A stretch of 64,000 nucleotides of DNA from SHVZ01 sp041906305 (GCA_041906305.1 JAYRJL010000008.1:195621-259620); one strand, 5' to 3'. Shown: positions 8,836 to 18,905, numbered from the stretch's first letter. The notes: generated from the letters alone by a model not told the origin. Numbers and translations are program-made.

Positions 8836-8870
8836 AGAGCGACCGTACCCTCAGAGCGACCGGAACCCTC
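8836..8870. repeat. Two tandem copies of a 17-18 bp unit
   Basis: AGAGCGACCGTACCCTC (8836-8852) is immediately followed by AGAGCGACCGGAACCCTC (8853-8870). The copies differ by one substitution and one inserted base. The pair fills the short gap between the DUF1150 gene and the convergent PAS kinase and overlaps the last codon of the kinase by two bases. It looks like a recent local duplication. Confidence 0.6.
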
Positions 8871-10875
8871 AAGGACGCGAGACGACCCGCGAGGCCGGCA
8901 AGGTCACCAGGGCCGTGGTGCCCTCGCCCTCGCGGCTATCGATTTCCAGACGCCCGCCGTGCATCTCCACGAGAGAACGGCTCAGCCAAAGACCTAGGCC
9001 GGCCCCGCGCCGGCCTTTTGCTTGGTTCGCCGGTCCCTGGTGGAACGGCTCGAAGATCGTCGCCATCCGCTCGGCCGGGATTCCCGCCCCTGTATCGGCG
9101 ACGGTGACGACCAGGTTCCCTTCCCGATCGCCCTCGACGCGCACCCAGACGCGATGGCCCGAGGGGGTGAACTTCACCGCGTTCGAGAGCAGGTTCAGCA
9201 GCACCTGACGGATCGAGCGGCGGTCGACATGGACGACCCATGCCTCGTCGACGGTGGCCGCCTCGATCTCGGCGCCGAGCCCCTGGGCGTATCCTCGCGC
9301 CATCCGCACCGATTCATCGACGATCTCGGCGAGGGCGACGTTCTCCGGCGACTGCTGGAACTGGCCGAGCTCGATCCGCGACATGTCGAGCAGGTCGTTG
9401 ATGATGCCGAGCAGATGACGCCCGCTGGCCCCGATGTCGCGCGCGTAGTCGAGATAATTCTTCGCGCCGAGCGGGCCGAACATCTCCTCGGACATGATCT
9501 CGGAGAAACCCAGGATCGCGTTCAGGGGCGTGCGGAGCTCGTGGCTCATATGCGCGAGGAAGCGCGTCTTTGCGTGGTCGGCGGCGGCAGCGATGTCGCG
9601 GGCCTGACGCCATTTCGCCGAATCCGCCTCGGCGTCGTACTGCGGGGTCACGTCGCGCGTGGAGCCGCGGTGGCCCAGGAAGTAGCCGCTGTCGTCGAAG
9701 AACGGCCGGCCCGAGATACGGAGGTGGCGGATGCGCCCGTCGGCGGCGGTCTGGATCACCGGCACGTCGAGGAACGGCTCCCGCTTGTCGAGCACTTCGA
9801 GGAACTGGCGCTTGGCGGCCGGATCCATGCCCTGGCCCGCATGGGTGTCGAACAGGCGCATGCCGACATAGGCATCGGGCGGAAGCCCCGTCATCGCCCG
9901 CACGCCGTCGGAGACGAAGGTGTAGCGGAGCTCGCGATCCAGCTCCCAGAGCCAATGCGAGGAGGACTCGGCGAAGTCGCGGAAGCGCTTCTCGCTCTCC
10001 CTGAGCTTCGCCTGCGCGTCGATCAGCGCGTTCTCCGCTTCCTTGATCGGCGTGATGTCCATGCCGACGGTCAACACGCGCGAGGGATTGCCGCCGCCCT
10101 CGCTGAGCGGAACCTTCTTGACCAGGAAGGCGCGCGGCATCCCGTCGGCGGTCGGCATCACGCGGAGGAAGGGCTGGCTGGTTTCGCCGGAAGCCAGCAC
10201 CTTCGTGTCCTGCGCGCGTCCGATCGAGGCTTCCTTTTCGCCGAGGAAGGCGCCGCTGATCATGCCGGTGCCGATCGCCGGCGTCGTGCCGAGGATGGTG
10301 CGGGCGTAGTAGTCGTTCATCATCACGTAGCGGGACTCGACGTCCTTCACCATGATGACCGCCGGCACCGCGTCGATGATCTCGCGGAGGAACCTCTCGG
10401 CGTTGACGATCTGGGTGATCTCTCGGCCGGTGCCGCGATATCCCGCGAACTCCCCTCCGGCGTCGAACACCGGCTTCGCATTGATGCTGAAGTGGCGGAG
10501 CTTGCCGTCGGCGTCGGTGCGGGCGAACCGGAAATCGACGACCGGCCGCCGCGCTTCCAGGTCCGCCAGGTGCGCCATCCAGGCCTCGTCGCCGACGCCC
10601 TCGAGTCCGTCCTTTGTCGGGATCTTGCCGAGCAGGGCCGAGGGGTTCTCGCCGGTCCGGGCCGACGAGCCGGACGAGAGCAGCGAGAACCGCAGGTCGC
10701 GGTCCAGCTCGTAGAACCAGTCGGACGAGACCTCGGCGAAATCGAGGAGGCGGCGTTCCTCCTCGGTCAGCATCGCGGGTCGGCCGGAGCCGGCCGCCGG
10801 GCGCGCCGCGCCTTCGGTCCGGTCTGCATCGGGGCGGCCTGCGTCGGTCATCCTCGTCGTCGGGTCTCGCATCAT
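8869..10875 (-). CDS. PAS-domain sensor histidine kinase (PleC/PdhS-like), cytoplasmic
   Basis: 668 aa, no membrane segments. Three PAS-like domains follow each other at about 41-155, 160-275 and 295-410; the first and third are clearly related (FAEVSSDWFYELDRDLRF and FAESSSHWLWELDRELRY), suggesting internal duplication. HisKA carries His445 in AHMSHELRTPLNAILGFSE, followed by EEMFGPLG and a helix typical of DivK/PleD-signalling kinases. The HATPase domain has NLLSNAVKFTPSG, DTGAGIP and GAGLGLWLS. No receiver is attached and no partner response regulator is adjacent. ATG 10875 and the ATG eight codons later are both possible starts. Confidence 0.88.
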   Translation of the reverse strand: MMRDPTTRMTDAGRPDADRTEGAARPAAGSGRPAMLTEEERRLLDFAEVSSDWFYELDRDLRFSLLSSGSSARTGENPSALLGKIPTKDGLEGVGDEAWMAHLADLEARRPVVDFRFARTDADGKLRHFSINAKPVFDAGGEFAGYRGTGREITQIVNAERFLREIIDAVPAVIMVKDVESRYVMMNDYYARTILGTTPAIGTGMISGAFLGEKEASIGRAQDTKVLASGETSQPFLRVMPTADGMPRAFLVKKVPLSEGGGNPSRVLTVGMDITPIKEAENALIDAQAKLRESEKRFRDFAESSSHWLWELDRELRYTFVSDGVRAMTGLPPDAYVGMRLFDTHAGQGMDPAAKRQFLEVLDKREPFLDVPVIQTAADGRIRHLRISGRPFFDDSGYFLGHRGSTRDVTPQYDAEADSAKWRQARDIAAAADHAKTRFLAHMSHELRTPLNAILGFSEIMSEEMFGPLGAKNYLDYARDIGASGRHLLGIINDLLDMSRIELGQFQQSPENVALAEIVDESVRMARGYAQGLGAEIEAATVDEAWVVHVDRRSIRQVLLNLLSNAVKFTPSGHRVWVRVEGDREGNLVVTVADTGAGIPAERMATIFEPFHQGPANQAKGRRGAGLGLWLSRSLVEMHGGRLEIDSREGEGTTALVTLPASRVVSRP

Positions 10876-11022
10876 CAGGACCGGCCTGTCTAGCCGAGAC
10901 GCCTTAACGTCACCTTAACCTGCGGCGTTCCGCGGTCCGTCGAACGAAACGCTAGCGGGTCGCCTTCCTGCTGGCAAACCGCGGTTCAACGTCCGTCCTC
11001 GACCTCGGCCGCGGGGGGCGGC

Positions 11023-11412
11023 ATGCTGGCGGCCATGCTCGAAAGCACGCTCTGGATCGCCCTCGGCGGCGCGCTGGGCAGCGTCAGCCGGTTCTGGCTG
11101 TCGCTGGCCTTCGATGCGCTGTTCGCCTCGAGCTTCCCGTGGGCGACGGTGGTGACCAACATCACCGGCTCCTTCGTCATCGGGCTGGTCGCGGCGCTGC
11201 CCCTGGGTCCGCTCACGCGGCAGTTCCTGATGGTGGGCGTGCTCGGCGGATACACCACCTTCTCCGCCTTTAGCCTGCAGACGCTGGCGCTCGCCCAGGC
11301 GGGTGAGCTGCCGAAGGCGGTGGCGAACGTTCTGGCATCAGTCATTCTCTGCCTCGTCGCGGTGTGGCTCGGCTACCTGCTGGCGGGCAGCTTCCGGGGA
11401 GGCGAGGCGTGA
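11023..11412 (+). CDS. crcB: Fluoride efflux channel CrcB/Fluc
   Basis: 129 aa with four membrane helices, the normal size for one protomer of the dual-topology Fluc dimer that exports fluoride. Family motifs are GGALGSVSRFW near the N-terminus, TNITGSF in helix 2 and GGYTTFSAFSLQT around the phenylalanine box and central Na+ site. ATG 11035 is a second possible start. I looked for a crcB-type fluoride riboswitch upstream and did not find the conserved sequence. The stop codon overlaps the GTG of the next gene. Confidence 0.95.
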   Translation: MLAAMLESTLWIALGGALGSVSRFWLSLAFDALFASSFPWATVVTNITGSFVIGLVAALPLGPLTRQFLMVGVLGGYTTFSAFSLQTLALAQAGELPKAVANVLASVILCLVAVWLGYLLAGSFRGGEA

Positions 11413-12665
11413 GCAGCAACAGCAGCACGGCGGGCGCGAAGGTCGACGAGGCGCGGCTCTGGCAGCGCCACATGGACATGGCGGAGCTTGGGAAGACGCC
11501 GAAGGGCGGCGTGCGCCGGCTGGCGCTGACCGACCTCGACGCGGATGCGCGCGCCAAGCTGATGGGCTGGGGCGCCAGGCGCGGCTTCAAGAGCTACATC
11601 GACCCGATCGGCAACTTCTTCGTCCGCCGCGAAGGCACCGATCCGAGCCTGCCGCCGGTGATGAGCGGATCCCACTCGGACACGCAGCCTTCGGGCGGCC
11701 GTTTCGACGGCATTTACGGCGTCCTCGCCGCCTTCGAGGCGCTGGAGGCGATCGACGACGCCGGCATCACGACCAAGCGTGCGATCGAGGCCGCGATCTG
11801 GACCTGCGAGGAAGGCGGCGCGCGCTTCCCGCTCGGCACCATGGGATCCTCGGTCTTCGCCGGCACCAACAAGCTGGACGAGGTCCTGAAGATGAAGGAC
11901 CACGACGGCGTCACCGTCGCCGAGGCGCTGAAGCGGACGCGCGAGCGTGTGCCGGGCGCCATCGAGCGGCCGCTCGGCATCAAGGTCGCCTCGTTCGTCG
12001 AGGCCCATATCGAGCAGGGCCCGGAACTCGAGGCGCGGGGCAAGACCATCGGCGTCGTCACCACCATCCAGGGCTCCCGCCGCTTCGTCGTCGAGGTGAC
12101 CGGCGAGGACGGCCATGCCGGCACGGTCACCCGGGCGCGCCGCAAGGACGCGATGTTCGCCGCCGTCGACATGGTGCAGGCGCTTCGCAAGCACTTCATG
12201 GACGACGACGACCGCATCCGCTTCACCGTCGGCCGCTTCGTGGTCGAGCCGAACGCGATGGCGGTGATCCCGGGCAAGGTGACCTTCACCATCGACTTCC
12301 GCCATCCGGAGGAGAAGGTTCTGATCGAGCTTGGCGACGGTGTCGAGCCGCTGGTGCAGTCGCTCCGCGGGCCGTGCACGGTGAAGGTGACGCAGTTCAT
12401 GCGCTCCCAGCCTGTGCCGTTCACCGGCCTCCTGCCCGAGCTCATCCAGTCGGCAGCCGACCGCCTCGGCCTTTCTTCCATGCCGATCCTGTCCGGTGCC
12501 GGGCACGACTCGATCTATCTCGCCAAGGTCTGCCCGACCGCGATGATCTTCGTGCCCTGCGAGAAGGGCATCAGCCACAACGAGGTCGAGAACGCGACGC
12601 CTTACGACCTCGCCTCCGGCACGCGCGTGCTGGCCGAGGTGCTCGTCGACCTGGCCAATCGGTAA
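11409..12665 (+). CDS. M20-family N-carbamoyl-amino acid hydrolase / allantoate amidohydrolase-like
   Basis: 418-aa dinuclear metallopeptidase-fold amidohydrolase. Metal ligands are visible in SGSHSDTQPSGGRFDG (His and Asp), TCEEGGARF (Glu pair), EAHIEQGPELE (His) and the C-terminal KGISHNEVE (His). The dimerisation lid lies at about residues 205-320. The family removes carbamoyl or ureido groups from amino acids or allantoate; which substrate cannot be decided. GTG 11409 overlaps the crcB stop as GTGA and has GGGGAGGCGA upstream, so it is preferred over in-frame starts inside crcB. Its TAA overlaps the ATG of the MATE transporter (TAATG). Confidence 0.88.
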   Translation: MSSNSSTAGAKVDEARLWQRHMDMAELGKTPKGGVRRLALTDLDADARAKLMGWGARRGFKSYIDPIGNFFVRREGTDPSLPPVMSGSHSDTQPSGGRFDGIYGVLAAFEALEAIDDAGITTKRAIEAAIWTCEEGGARFPLGTMGSSVFAGTNKLDEVLKMKDHDGVTVAEALKRTRERVPGAIERPLGIKVASFVEAHIEQGPELEARGKTIGVVTTIQGSRRFVVEVTGEDGHAGTVTRARRKDAMFAAVDMVQALRKHFMDDDDRIRFTVGRFVVEPNAMAVIPGKVTFTIDFRHPEEKVLIELGDGVEPLVQSLRGPCTVKVTQFMRSQPVPFTGLLPELIQSAADRLGLSSMPILSGAGHDSIYLAKVCPTAMIFVPCEKGISHNEVENATPYDLASGTRVLAEVLVDLANR

Positions 12666-13984
12666 TGCGGTTCGGGAGCCGCGCGGCCCGGCGCCGCGCG
12701 TTCGATCTGGCCTGGCCGCTGATCGCGGCCAACGTCACCGTGCCGCTGGTCGGCGCGGTCGACACCGCCGTGCTCGGCCACCTGCCCGATCCCAGCTTCC
12801 TGGCGGCGGCGGCGCTCGGCGGCGTGGTCTTCAGCATGCTCTACTGGAGCTTCGGCTTCCTTCGCACCGGGACCACCGGTCCGGTGGCCCAGGCCACGGG
12901 CGCCAACGACATCGTCGAGGTCAAGGCGACGCTCTACCGCGCACTCGCCATCGCCTGGGCCGGCGGCACCGCCATCATCGTGCTGCAGGCGCCGATCGCC
13001 TGGATCGCCTTCCAGATCCTCCAGGCCGAGCCGGCGATCATGGAGAACGCCCGGACCTACCTGGCGATCCGCATCTGGGGTGCGCCGGCGGTGCTGTCGA
13101 ACTTCGTGCTGCTCGGCTGGTTCCTCGGCCAGCAGAACGCGCGCATCGGGCTCTTGCTGCAGGTCTTCATCAACCTCGCCAACCTCGCGCTCGACCTCCT
13201 CTTCGTCTTCGGCTTCGGCTGGACGATCGCCGGCGTCGCCGCCGCCACCGCGATCGCCGAGACGGCGGGCGCGGCGATCGGGCTTGCGCTCGCCTGGCGC
13301 GAGATTTCCCGGATGGCGGCGCCGGTCGACCGGGCCCGGATCTTCGACCGCGAGCGCGTCCGCCGCCTGATGGCGCTCAACCGCGACATCTTCATCCGCA
13401 CGCTGATGGTCCTCCTCTGCTTCTCGAGCTTCACCGCGGTCGGCGCCCGCTTCGGCAGCCTGACGCTCGCCGCCAACGCGGTGCTGATGACCTTCAACAC
13501 CTTCATGGGCTTCGCCCTCGACGGCTTCGCCCAGGTGGCCGAGTCCCTCATCGGCCGCGCCATCGGCGCCCGCGACCGCTCGGAGCTCGACGACGAGCTC
13601 CGGGCGACGTTCTTCCTCGCCGCGGTGGTGGCCCTCGGATTCACCGTCGTCTACGGCGCCGGCGGTCCTTTCCTGATCGCGCTGCTGACGGACATCCCCG
13701 AGGTCCGCGCCGAGGCCATGCGGTACCTGCCCTGGGCCGCGCTGATGCCGGCGGTCGCGGTCTGGAGCTTCCAGCTCGACGGCGTGTTCTGGGGCGCGGC
13801 GCGCGGTCGCGACATGCGCAACATGATGCTGATCTCGGCCGGCTGCTTCGCCATCGCGGCGCTGGCGGCGGTGCCGCTGCTGGACAATCACGGCCTCTGG
13901 CTCGCAATCTACGTCTTCCTGATCGCGCGCGCCGTGACCCTCGGCCTCAAGCTTCCCGCCGTTCTCCGCTCGGTCGAGGCCTGA
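12665..13984 (+). CDS. MATE efflux transporter, DinF subfamily
   Basis: 439 aa, about twelve membrane helices in two related halves. Family text includes the N-terminal AWPLIAANVTVPLVGAVDTA, GFLRTGTTGPVAQA in the first half and FNTFMGFALDGFAQVAESLI in the second. MATE proteins export cationic drugs or metabolites with Na+ or H+ exchange; DinF members are often linked to bile salt or oxidative stress. It shares one base with the preceding hydrolase gene (TAATG), so the two are coupled. Substrate unknown. Confidence 0.92.
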   Translation: MRFGSRAARRRAFDLAWPLIAANVTVPLVGAVDTAVLGHLPDPSFLAAAALGGVVFSMLYWSFGFLRTGTTGPVAQATGANDIVEVKATLYRALAIAWAGGTAIIVLQAPIAWIAFQILQAEPAIMENARTYLAIRIWGAPAVLSNFVLLGWFLGQQNARIGLLLQVFINLANLALDLLFVFGFGWTIAGVAAATAIAETAGAAIGLALAWREISRMAAPVDRARIFDRERVRRLMALNRDIFIRTLMVLLCFSSFTAVGARFGSLTLAANAVLMTFNTFMGFALDGFAQVAESLIGRAIGARDRSELDDELRATFFLAAVVALGFTVVYGAGGPFLIALLTDIPEVRAEAMRYLPWAALMPAVAVWSFQLDGVFWGAARGRDMRNMMLISAGCFAIAALAAVPLLDNHGLWLAIYVFLIARAVTLGLKLPAVLRSVEA

Positions 13985-14047
13985 GTGGATGGACAACCCC
14001 GGCCGTCCTTGCTACTGCCGGAGGACGCTCTTCCAAGGACGCGCCTC

Positions 14048-15034
14048 GTGAGCACGCGCAAACCCGTCGTCGTCGTCACCCGCAAGCTGCCGGACGCGAT
14101 CGAGACGCGGATGATGGAGCTGTTCCAGGCGCAGCTGAACCTGGACGACCGCGCGCTGAGCCATGACGAGCTGATCGCGGCGGTGGGCAAGGCCGAGGTG
14201 CTGGTGCCGACGGTGACCGACCGCATCGACGCCAAGGTCATCGCCGCGGCGGGACCGCAGCTGAAGCTGATCGCCTCGTTCGGAACCGGCGTCGACCACA
14301 TCGACCTCGCGGCCGCTCAGAAGCGCGACATCGTCGTCACCAACACCCCCGGCGTGCTCACCGACGACACCGCCGACATGACCATGGCGCTGATCCTCGC
14401 GGTCGCGCGCCGCCTCGGCGCCGGCGAGGCGCTGGCGCGGTCCGGGGAATGGGGCGGCTGGTCGCCGACCTCGATGCTCGGCATGCGTCTGACCGGCAAG
14501 CGGCTCGGCATCGTCGGCATGGGCCGCATCGGGCAGGCCGTGGCCCGCCGCGCCCGCGCCTTCGGGCTCTCGATCCACTATCACAACCGCAAGCGCGTCT
14601 ATCCCGACGTCGAGGCCGCTCTCGAGGCGACCTACTGGGAAAGCCTCGACCAGATGCTGACGCGGATGGACGTGATCGTGGTCACCTGCCCGCACACGCC
14701 TGCGACCTACCACCTGCTCTCGGCCCGGCGGATCAAGCTGATCCGGCCCGGCGCTATATTGGTCAACACCTCGCGCGGCGAGGTGATCGACGAGGGCGCG
14801 CTGGCCCAGGCGCTGACGTCGGGAAATCTCGCCGGCGCCGGCCTCGACGTCTACGAGCACGAGCCGGCGATCCATCCGAAGCTGCTGGAGGCCGATAACG
14901 TCGTCTTGCTTCCGCACATGGGTTCGGCGACGCTTGAAGGCCGGCTGGCGATGGGCGAGCGGGTCATCATCAACATCAAGACCTGGGTCGACGGCCACCG
15001 GCCGCCCGACCGGGTGATCGAGCAGCTTCTCTAG
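14048..15034 (+). CDS. D-2-hydroxyacid dehydrogenase (glyoxylate/hydroxypyruvate reductase type)
   Basis: 328-aa NAD(P)-dependent dehydrogenase. The Rossmann motif is GIVGMGRIGQAVARRA, and a following basic NRKR suggests NADP(H) preference. Catalytic Arg is in NTSRGEVIDE, Glu in DVYEHEPA and His in LLPHMGSAT, with GTGVDHIDL in the substrate lobe. The family reduces glyoxylate or hydroxypyruvate. GTG 14048 with AAGGAC upstream gives the standard length; the frame is open to 13985, but those extra residues are not conserved-looking. An aldolase and a second dehydrogenase follow on the same strand, consistent with a 2-keto acid route. Confidence 0.88.
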   Translation: MSTRKPVVVVTRKLPDAIETRMMELFQAQLNLDDRALSHDELIAAVGKAEVLVPTVTDRIDAKVIAAAGPQLKLIASFGTGVDHIDLAAAQKRDIVVTNTPGVLTDDTADMTMALILAVARRLGAGEALARSGEWGGWSPTSMLGMRLTGKRLGIVGMGRIGQAVARRARAFGLSIHYHNRKRVYPDVEAALEATYWESLDQMLTRMDVIVVTCPHTPATYHLLSARRIKLIRPGAILVNTSRGEVIDEGALAQALTSGNLAGAGLDVYEHEPAIHPKLLEADNVVLLPHMGSATLEGRLAMGERVIINIKTWVDGHRPPDRVIEQLL

Positions 15035-15060
15035 CCACGAACCAATCTCTCGGGGGGAAC

Positions 15061-15867
15061 ATGCGTCCGAACAACGTGCGTCAGATCTGGAAGTCCGGCG
15101 GCTGCGTGGTCAACGGCTGGCTGTCGATCCCGAGCGGCTTCGCGGCCGAGGTGATGGCGCATCAGGGCTGGGACTCGCTGACCGTCGACATGCAGCACGG
15201 CATCGTCGACTACCAGGCGATGGTCTCGATGTTCCAGGGCATCTCGACCACCAGCGTGGTGCCGATGGCGCGCGTGCCGTGGAACGACCCCGCGCATGTC
15301 ATGAAGGCGCTCGACGCCGGCGCCTACGGCATCATTTGCCCGATGGTGAACAACCGCGAGGAAGCCGAGAAGTTCGTCGGCGCCTGCCGCTACGCGCCGC
15401 GCGGATACCGCTCCTCCGGCCCGATCCGCGCGACGCTCTACGGCGGCGCCGACTACCAGCTGAAGGCCGACGACGAGATCCTGGCGATCGCGATGATCGA
15501 GACCAAGGAAGCGGTGAAGAACCTCGACAAGATCCTCTCGACCCCCGGCCTCGACGGCATCTATGTCGGCCCGTCCGACCTCTCGATCTCCTACGGCATG
15601 GGTCCGGGCATGGACCACCAGGACGAGAAGCGCCTCGACCTGATCATGAAGATCCTGAAGGCCTGCAAGAAGCACGGCGTCCACGCCGGCATCCACACCG
15701 GCTCGACCGCCTACGCCAAGCGCATGCGCGAGGCCGGGTACCAGCTCACCACGCTGCTGAACGATTCCCGCATCATGGCCGCGGCCGCCAAGACGATGGT
15801 CGACGAGATGAGGGGGCCGGCCGCCGCTGCGCCGAAGGGGAAGGCCAAGGGCGGGTCGGTCTACTAG
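15061..15867 (+). CDS. HpcH/HpaI-type class II 2-keto acid aldolase
   Basis: 268-aa (beta/alpha)8 aldolase cleaving 4-hydroxy-2-keto acids to pyruvate and an aldehyde, Mg2+/Mn2+-dependent. Marks are DSLTVDMQHG (catalytic His region), RVPWNDPAHVMKALDAGAYG, the Glu metal ligand in AIAMIETKEAV and the Asp ligand in GIYVGPSDLS. The start has a clear CGGGGGGAAC site. The last 20 residues are a low-complexity Ala/Lys/Gly tail. It is 26 bp after a hydroxyacid dehydrogenase, which could reduce its aldehyde or keto acid partner. Confidence 0.9.
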   Translation: MRPNNVRQIWKSGGCVVNGWLSIPSGFAAEVMAHQGWDSLTVDMQHGIVDYQAMVSMFQGISTTSVVPMARVPWNDPAHVMKALDAGAYGIICPMVNNREEAEKFVGACRYAPRGYRSSGPIRATLYGGADYQLKADDEILAIAMIETKEAVKNLDKILSTPGLDGIYVGPSDLSISYGMGPGMDHQDEKRLDLIMKILKACKKHGVHAGIHTGSTAYAKRMREAGYQLTTLLNDSRIMAAAAKTMVDEMRGPAAAAPKGKAKGGSVY

Positions 15868-15885
15868 GACCAAGCGCTTCATCGC

Positions 15886-15983
15886 CCCCCACCCTAGCCC
15901 TCCCCCACAACGGGGGGAGGGAATGCGACACGACTCCTCCTCTTATCCCCTCCCCCTTGATGAGGGAGGGTTAGGGTGGGGGT
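15886..15983. repeat. GC-rich intergenic inverted repeat, copy 1
   Basis: An outer arm with CCCCACCCTAGCCCTCCCCC (from about 15887) pairs with GGGAGGGTTAGGGTGGGGG (15963-15981). Two smaller C-run/G-run hairpins lie inside (CCTCCCCC...GGGGGGAGGG and CCCCTCCCCCTTGATGAGGGAGGG). It is one of six related copies in the window, here between two same-strand genes. It resembles the REP/BIME-like repeats common in alphaproteobacterial chromosomes. Confidence 0.8.
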
Positions 15984-16012
15984 GATCCAGTGATCTCTCG
16001 AGGAAAATAAGC

Positions 16013-16987
16013 ATGCCGAAGATCGTTCTCGCCCGCCCTCTGGTCGACGCCGGCATGAAGGTGCTCAAGGCGCGCAAGGACGTCGAGCTCGCCATCGTCG
16101 AGGACGTGAATCCTGCGAACATCCGGGCCGCGCTCAGGGACGCCGAGGCGATCATCTTCCGCCCGGCCAACTACCAGTTCTCCGATCCCGAGCTCGACGT
16201 GGCGCCGAAGCTCAAGGTCGTCTGCCGGGTCGGCGTCGGCTACGACTCGATCGACGTTCCGGCGCTGACCAGGCGCGGCGTGCAGATGGCGACGGTCGGA
16301 CAGGCCAATGCCACGACGGTCGCCGAGCACGCGATCGCGATGATGATGGGCGTGGGGCGCAAGCTCGCGCTGTTCGACCGCGAGATGCGCGCCGGCACCG
16401 GCTACACCACGCGCTTCACCGAGCTGCTGCTCGAATACGCCGGCAAGACGCTCGTGGTCGTGGGATTCGGTCGCATCGGTACCCGCGTCGTCCGCCGCAT
16501 GCAGGGCTGGGACATGAGGATCGTCGTCGTCGACCCGCTGATCGATCCCGCGCGCATCCGGGCGGCCGGCGCCGAGCCGATGGAACTCGAGGCGGCGCTC
16601 AAGATCGCCGACATCGTCTCGCTCCACTGCCCGCTCTCGGCCGAGACCCGCGGACTCCTCAACGAGAAGCGCTTCAAGTCGATGAAGCCGTCGGCGATCG
16701 TGATCAACACCGCGCGCGGGCCGATCATCGACGAGAAGGCACTGATCGATGCGCTCAAGAGCAGGACGATCGCCGGTGCGGGCCTCGACGTGACCGAGAT
16801 CGAGCCGCCTGAGCCCACGAACGAGCTCTTGAAGCTGCCGACCGCGCTGCTCTCGCCGCACAACGCCGCGCAGTCGCCGGAATGCGTCGACCGCATGAAC
16901 ATCGCCGCTGCGCAGAACGCGCTTCAGGGCATCACCGGCCGCGTCTCGCCCGACTGCCTGGTCAATCCGGAAGTGTTCAAGCGGTAG
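16013..16987 (+). CDS. D-2-hydroxyacid dehydrogenase (3-phosphoglycerate dehydrogenase-like)
   Basis: 324 aa. The NAD-binding motif is VVGFGRIGTRVVRR followed by VVDP, where the Asp suggests NAD+. Catalytic Arg is in NTARGPIIDEKAL, Glu in VTEIEPPEP and His in LSPHNAAQSPE. It lacks the ASB and ACT domains of long SerA proteins, so its place in serine synthesis is doubtful; a catabolic hydroxyacid is as likely. Start supported by GAGGAAAA upstream. It follows the HpaI-type aldolase after one repeat element. Its last 11 bases overlap the end of the convergent moeB. Confidence 0.87.
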   Translation: MPKIVLARPLVDAGMKVLKARKDVELAIVEDVNPANIRAALRDAEAIIFRPANYQFSDPELDVAPKLKVVCRVGVGYDSIDVPALTRRGVQMATVGQANATTVAEHAIAMMMGVGRKLALFDREMRAGTGYTTRFTELLLEYAGKTLVVVGFGRIGTRVVRRMQGWDMRIVVVDPLIDPARIRAAGAEPMELEAALKIADIVSLHCPLSAETRGLLNEKRFKSMKPSAIVINTARGPIIDEKALIDALKSRTIAGAGLDVTEIEPPEPTNELLKLPTALLSPHNAAQSPECVDRMNIAAAQNALQGITGRVSPDCLVNPEVFKR

Positions 16988-17744
16988 CCGTCCCGCAGGT
17001 CGGGCAGGCCGGATCCTTCGTGGCTTTGAACGAGCGGAACTCGCTCGCCAGCGCGTCGTAGAGGACCAGCTTGCCCGACAGGCTGTCGCCGAGGCCGAGG
17101 ATCTCCTTCAAGGTCTCGGTCGCCTGCAGCGTACCCATCACGCCGGCGACGGCGCCGAGGATGCCGGCCTCCTCGCAGCGCGGCACCAGCCCCGGCGGCG
17201 GCTTCTCCGAGAACAGGCAGCGATAGCAGGGTCCGCCGGTCCACGGCTTGAACACCGAGAGCTGGCCTTCGAAGCGCAGCAGCGAGGCCCAGACCATCGG
17301 CTTCCGATGCCTGAAGCAGGCGTCCGCCAGCACGTAGCGCGTGTCGAAATTGTCGGAGCCGTCGAGCACGAGGTCGTATCCCGAGACGAGATCCGCGTTC
17401 TCCGGCGTGAGGCGTTCCTTGTGCCGGATGACCGTCACATGCGGATTGATCTGCGCGATCGTGCGGGCGGCGGAATCGACCTTTGCCCAGCCCAGCGTGT
17501 CGGTCGCATGCGCCACCTGTCGCTGCAGGTTGGTGAGGTCGACCGTGTCATCGTCGGCGATGCCGAGCGTGCCGACGCCGGCCGCCGCCAGATAGAGCAG
17601 CGCCGGCGATCCGAGGCCGCCGGCGCCGATCACCAGCACCCGCGCGCGCTTCAGCTTCGCCTGACCCTCGTCGCCGACCTCGTCCAGGATCAGGTGGCGG
17701 GCGTAGCGATGGAACTCGGCTTCCGAAAGGTCGTCGTTCGGCAT
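16977..17744 (-). CDS. moeB: ThiF/MoeB-family adenylyltransferase
   Basis: 255-aa E1-like enzyme that adenylates the C-terminal glycine of a ubiquitin-like sulfur carrier (MoaD or ThiS). The nucleotide loop is GAGGLGSPALLYLAAAGVG, with DDDTVDLTNLQRQ after it. Two CxxC pairs (CYRC and CPTC) bind structural Zn. The adenylation-site Arg is in TNLQRQ, as in MoeB. No rhodanese domain is present, as in short bacterial MoeB. MoeB versus ThiF or HesA cannot be settled from this context. Confidence 0.9.
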   Translation of the reverse strand: MPNDDLSEAEFHRYARHLILDEVGDEGQAKLKRARVLVIGAGGLGSPALLYLAAAGVGTLGIADDDTVDLTNLQRQVAHATDTLGWAKVDSAARTIAQINPHVTVIRHKERLTPENADLVSGYDLVLDGSDNFDTRYVLADACFRHRKPMVWASLLRFEGQLSVFKPWTGGPCYRCLFSEKPPPGLVPRCEEAGILGAVAGVMGTLQATETLKEILGLGDSLSGKLVLYDALASEFRSFKATKDPACPTCGTATA

Positions 17745-17778
17745 GGGCGGAGCTTACCCCGAAAGCACATCGCATTCG

Positions 17779-17918
17779 TGCCCCCTCTCCCGCGCAGCGG
17801 GGGAGGGTTGGGGTGGGGGCGAGCGAAGCGAGGTCGGATTGAGGATGCCGCCGCGCCGCTCCTCGCTGCGCTCGCCCCCACCCTGCCCTCCCCCGTGTAC
17901 GACACGGGAGAGGGTTCC
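17779..17918. repeat. GC-rich intergenic inverted repeat, copy 2
   Basis: GCGGGGGAGGGTTGGGGTGG near 17797-17816 faces CCCCCACCCTGCCCTCCCCC at 17875-17894, with an inner GCGAGCGAAGCGAGG and CCTCGCTGCGCTCGC pair (17819-17833 and 17860-17874). A terminal hairpin reads CCCGTGTACGACACGGG. It fills the gap between moeB and cysK on the minus strand. Confidence 0.8.
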
Positions 17919-17934
17919 ACGAGTAAGGCTCGCC

Positions 17935-18891
<957 letters not shown>

Positions 18892-18905
18892 TTACGTATC
18901 TCCTG

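Noticed and set aside
10876..11022. Fluoride riboswitch before crcB
   Set aside because: The conserved crcB RNA sequence and pseudoknot pattern were not seen; the gap is GC-rich and short.
11303..13984. Very long plus-strand frame that looks like an 893-aa fusion ending in a MATE transporter
   Set aside because: The first half is an out-of-frame reading of crcB and the M20 hydrolase (Arg/Gly-rich, no domain). The transporter starts at the ATG at 12665 that overlaps the hydrolase stop.
15886..15983. CRISPR-like array or intrinsic terminator at the GC-rich repeats
   Set aside because: Copies are scattered singly with no spacer structure. T-runs are absent and one copy lies between gene starts, so a dispersed inverted-repeat family explains them better.
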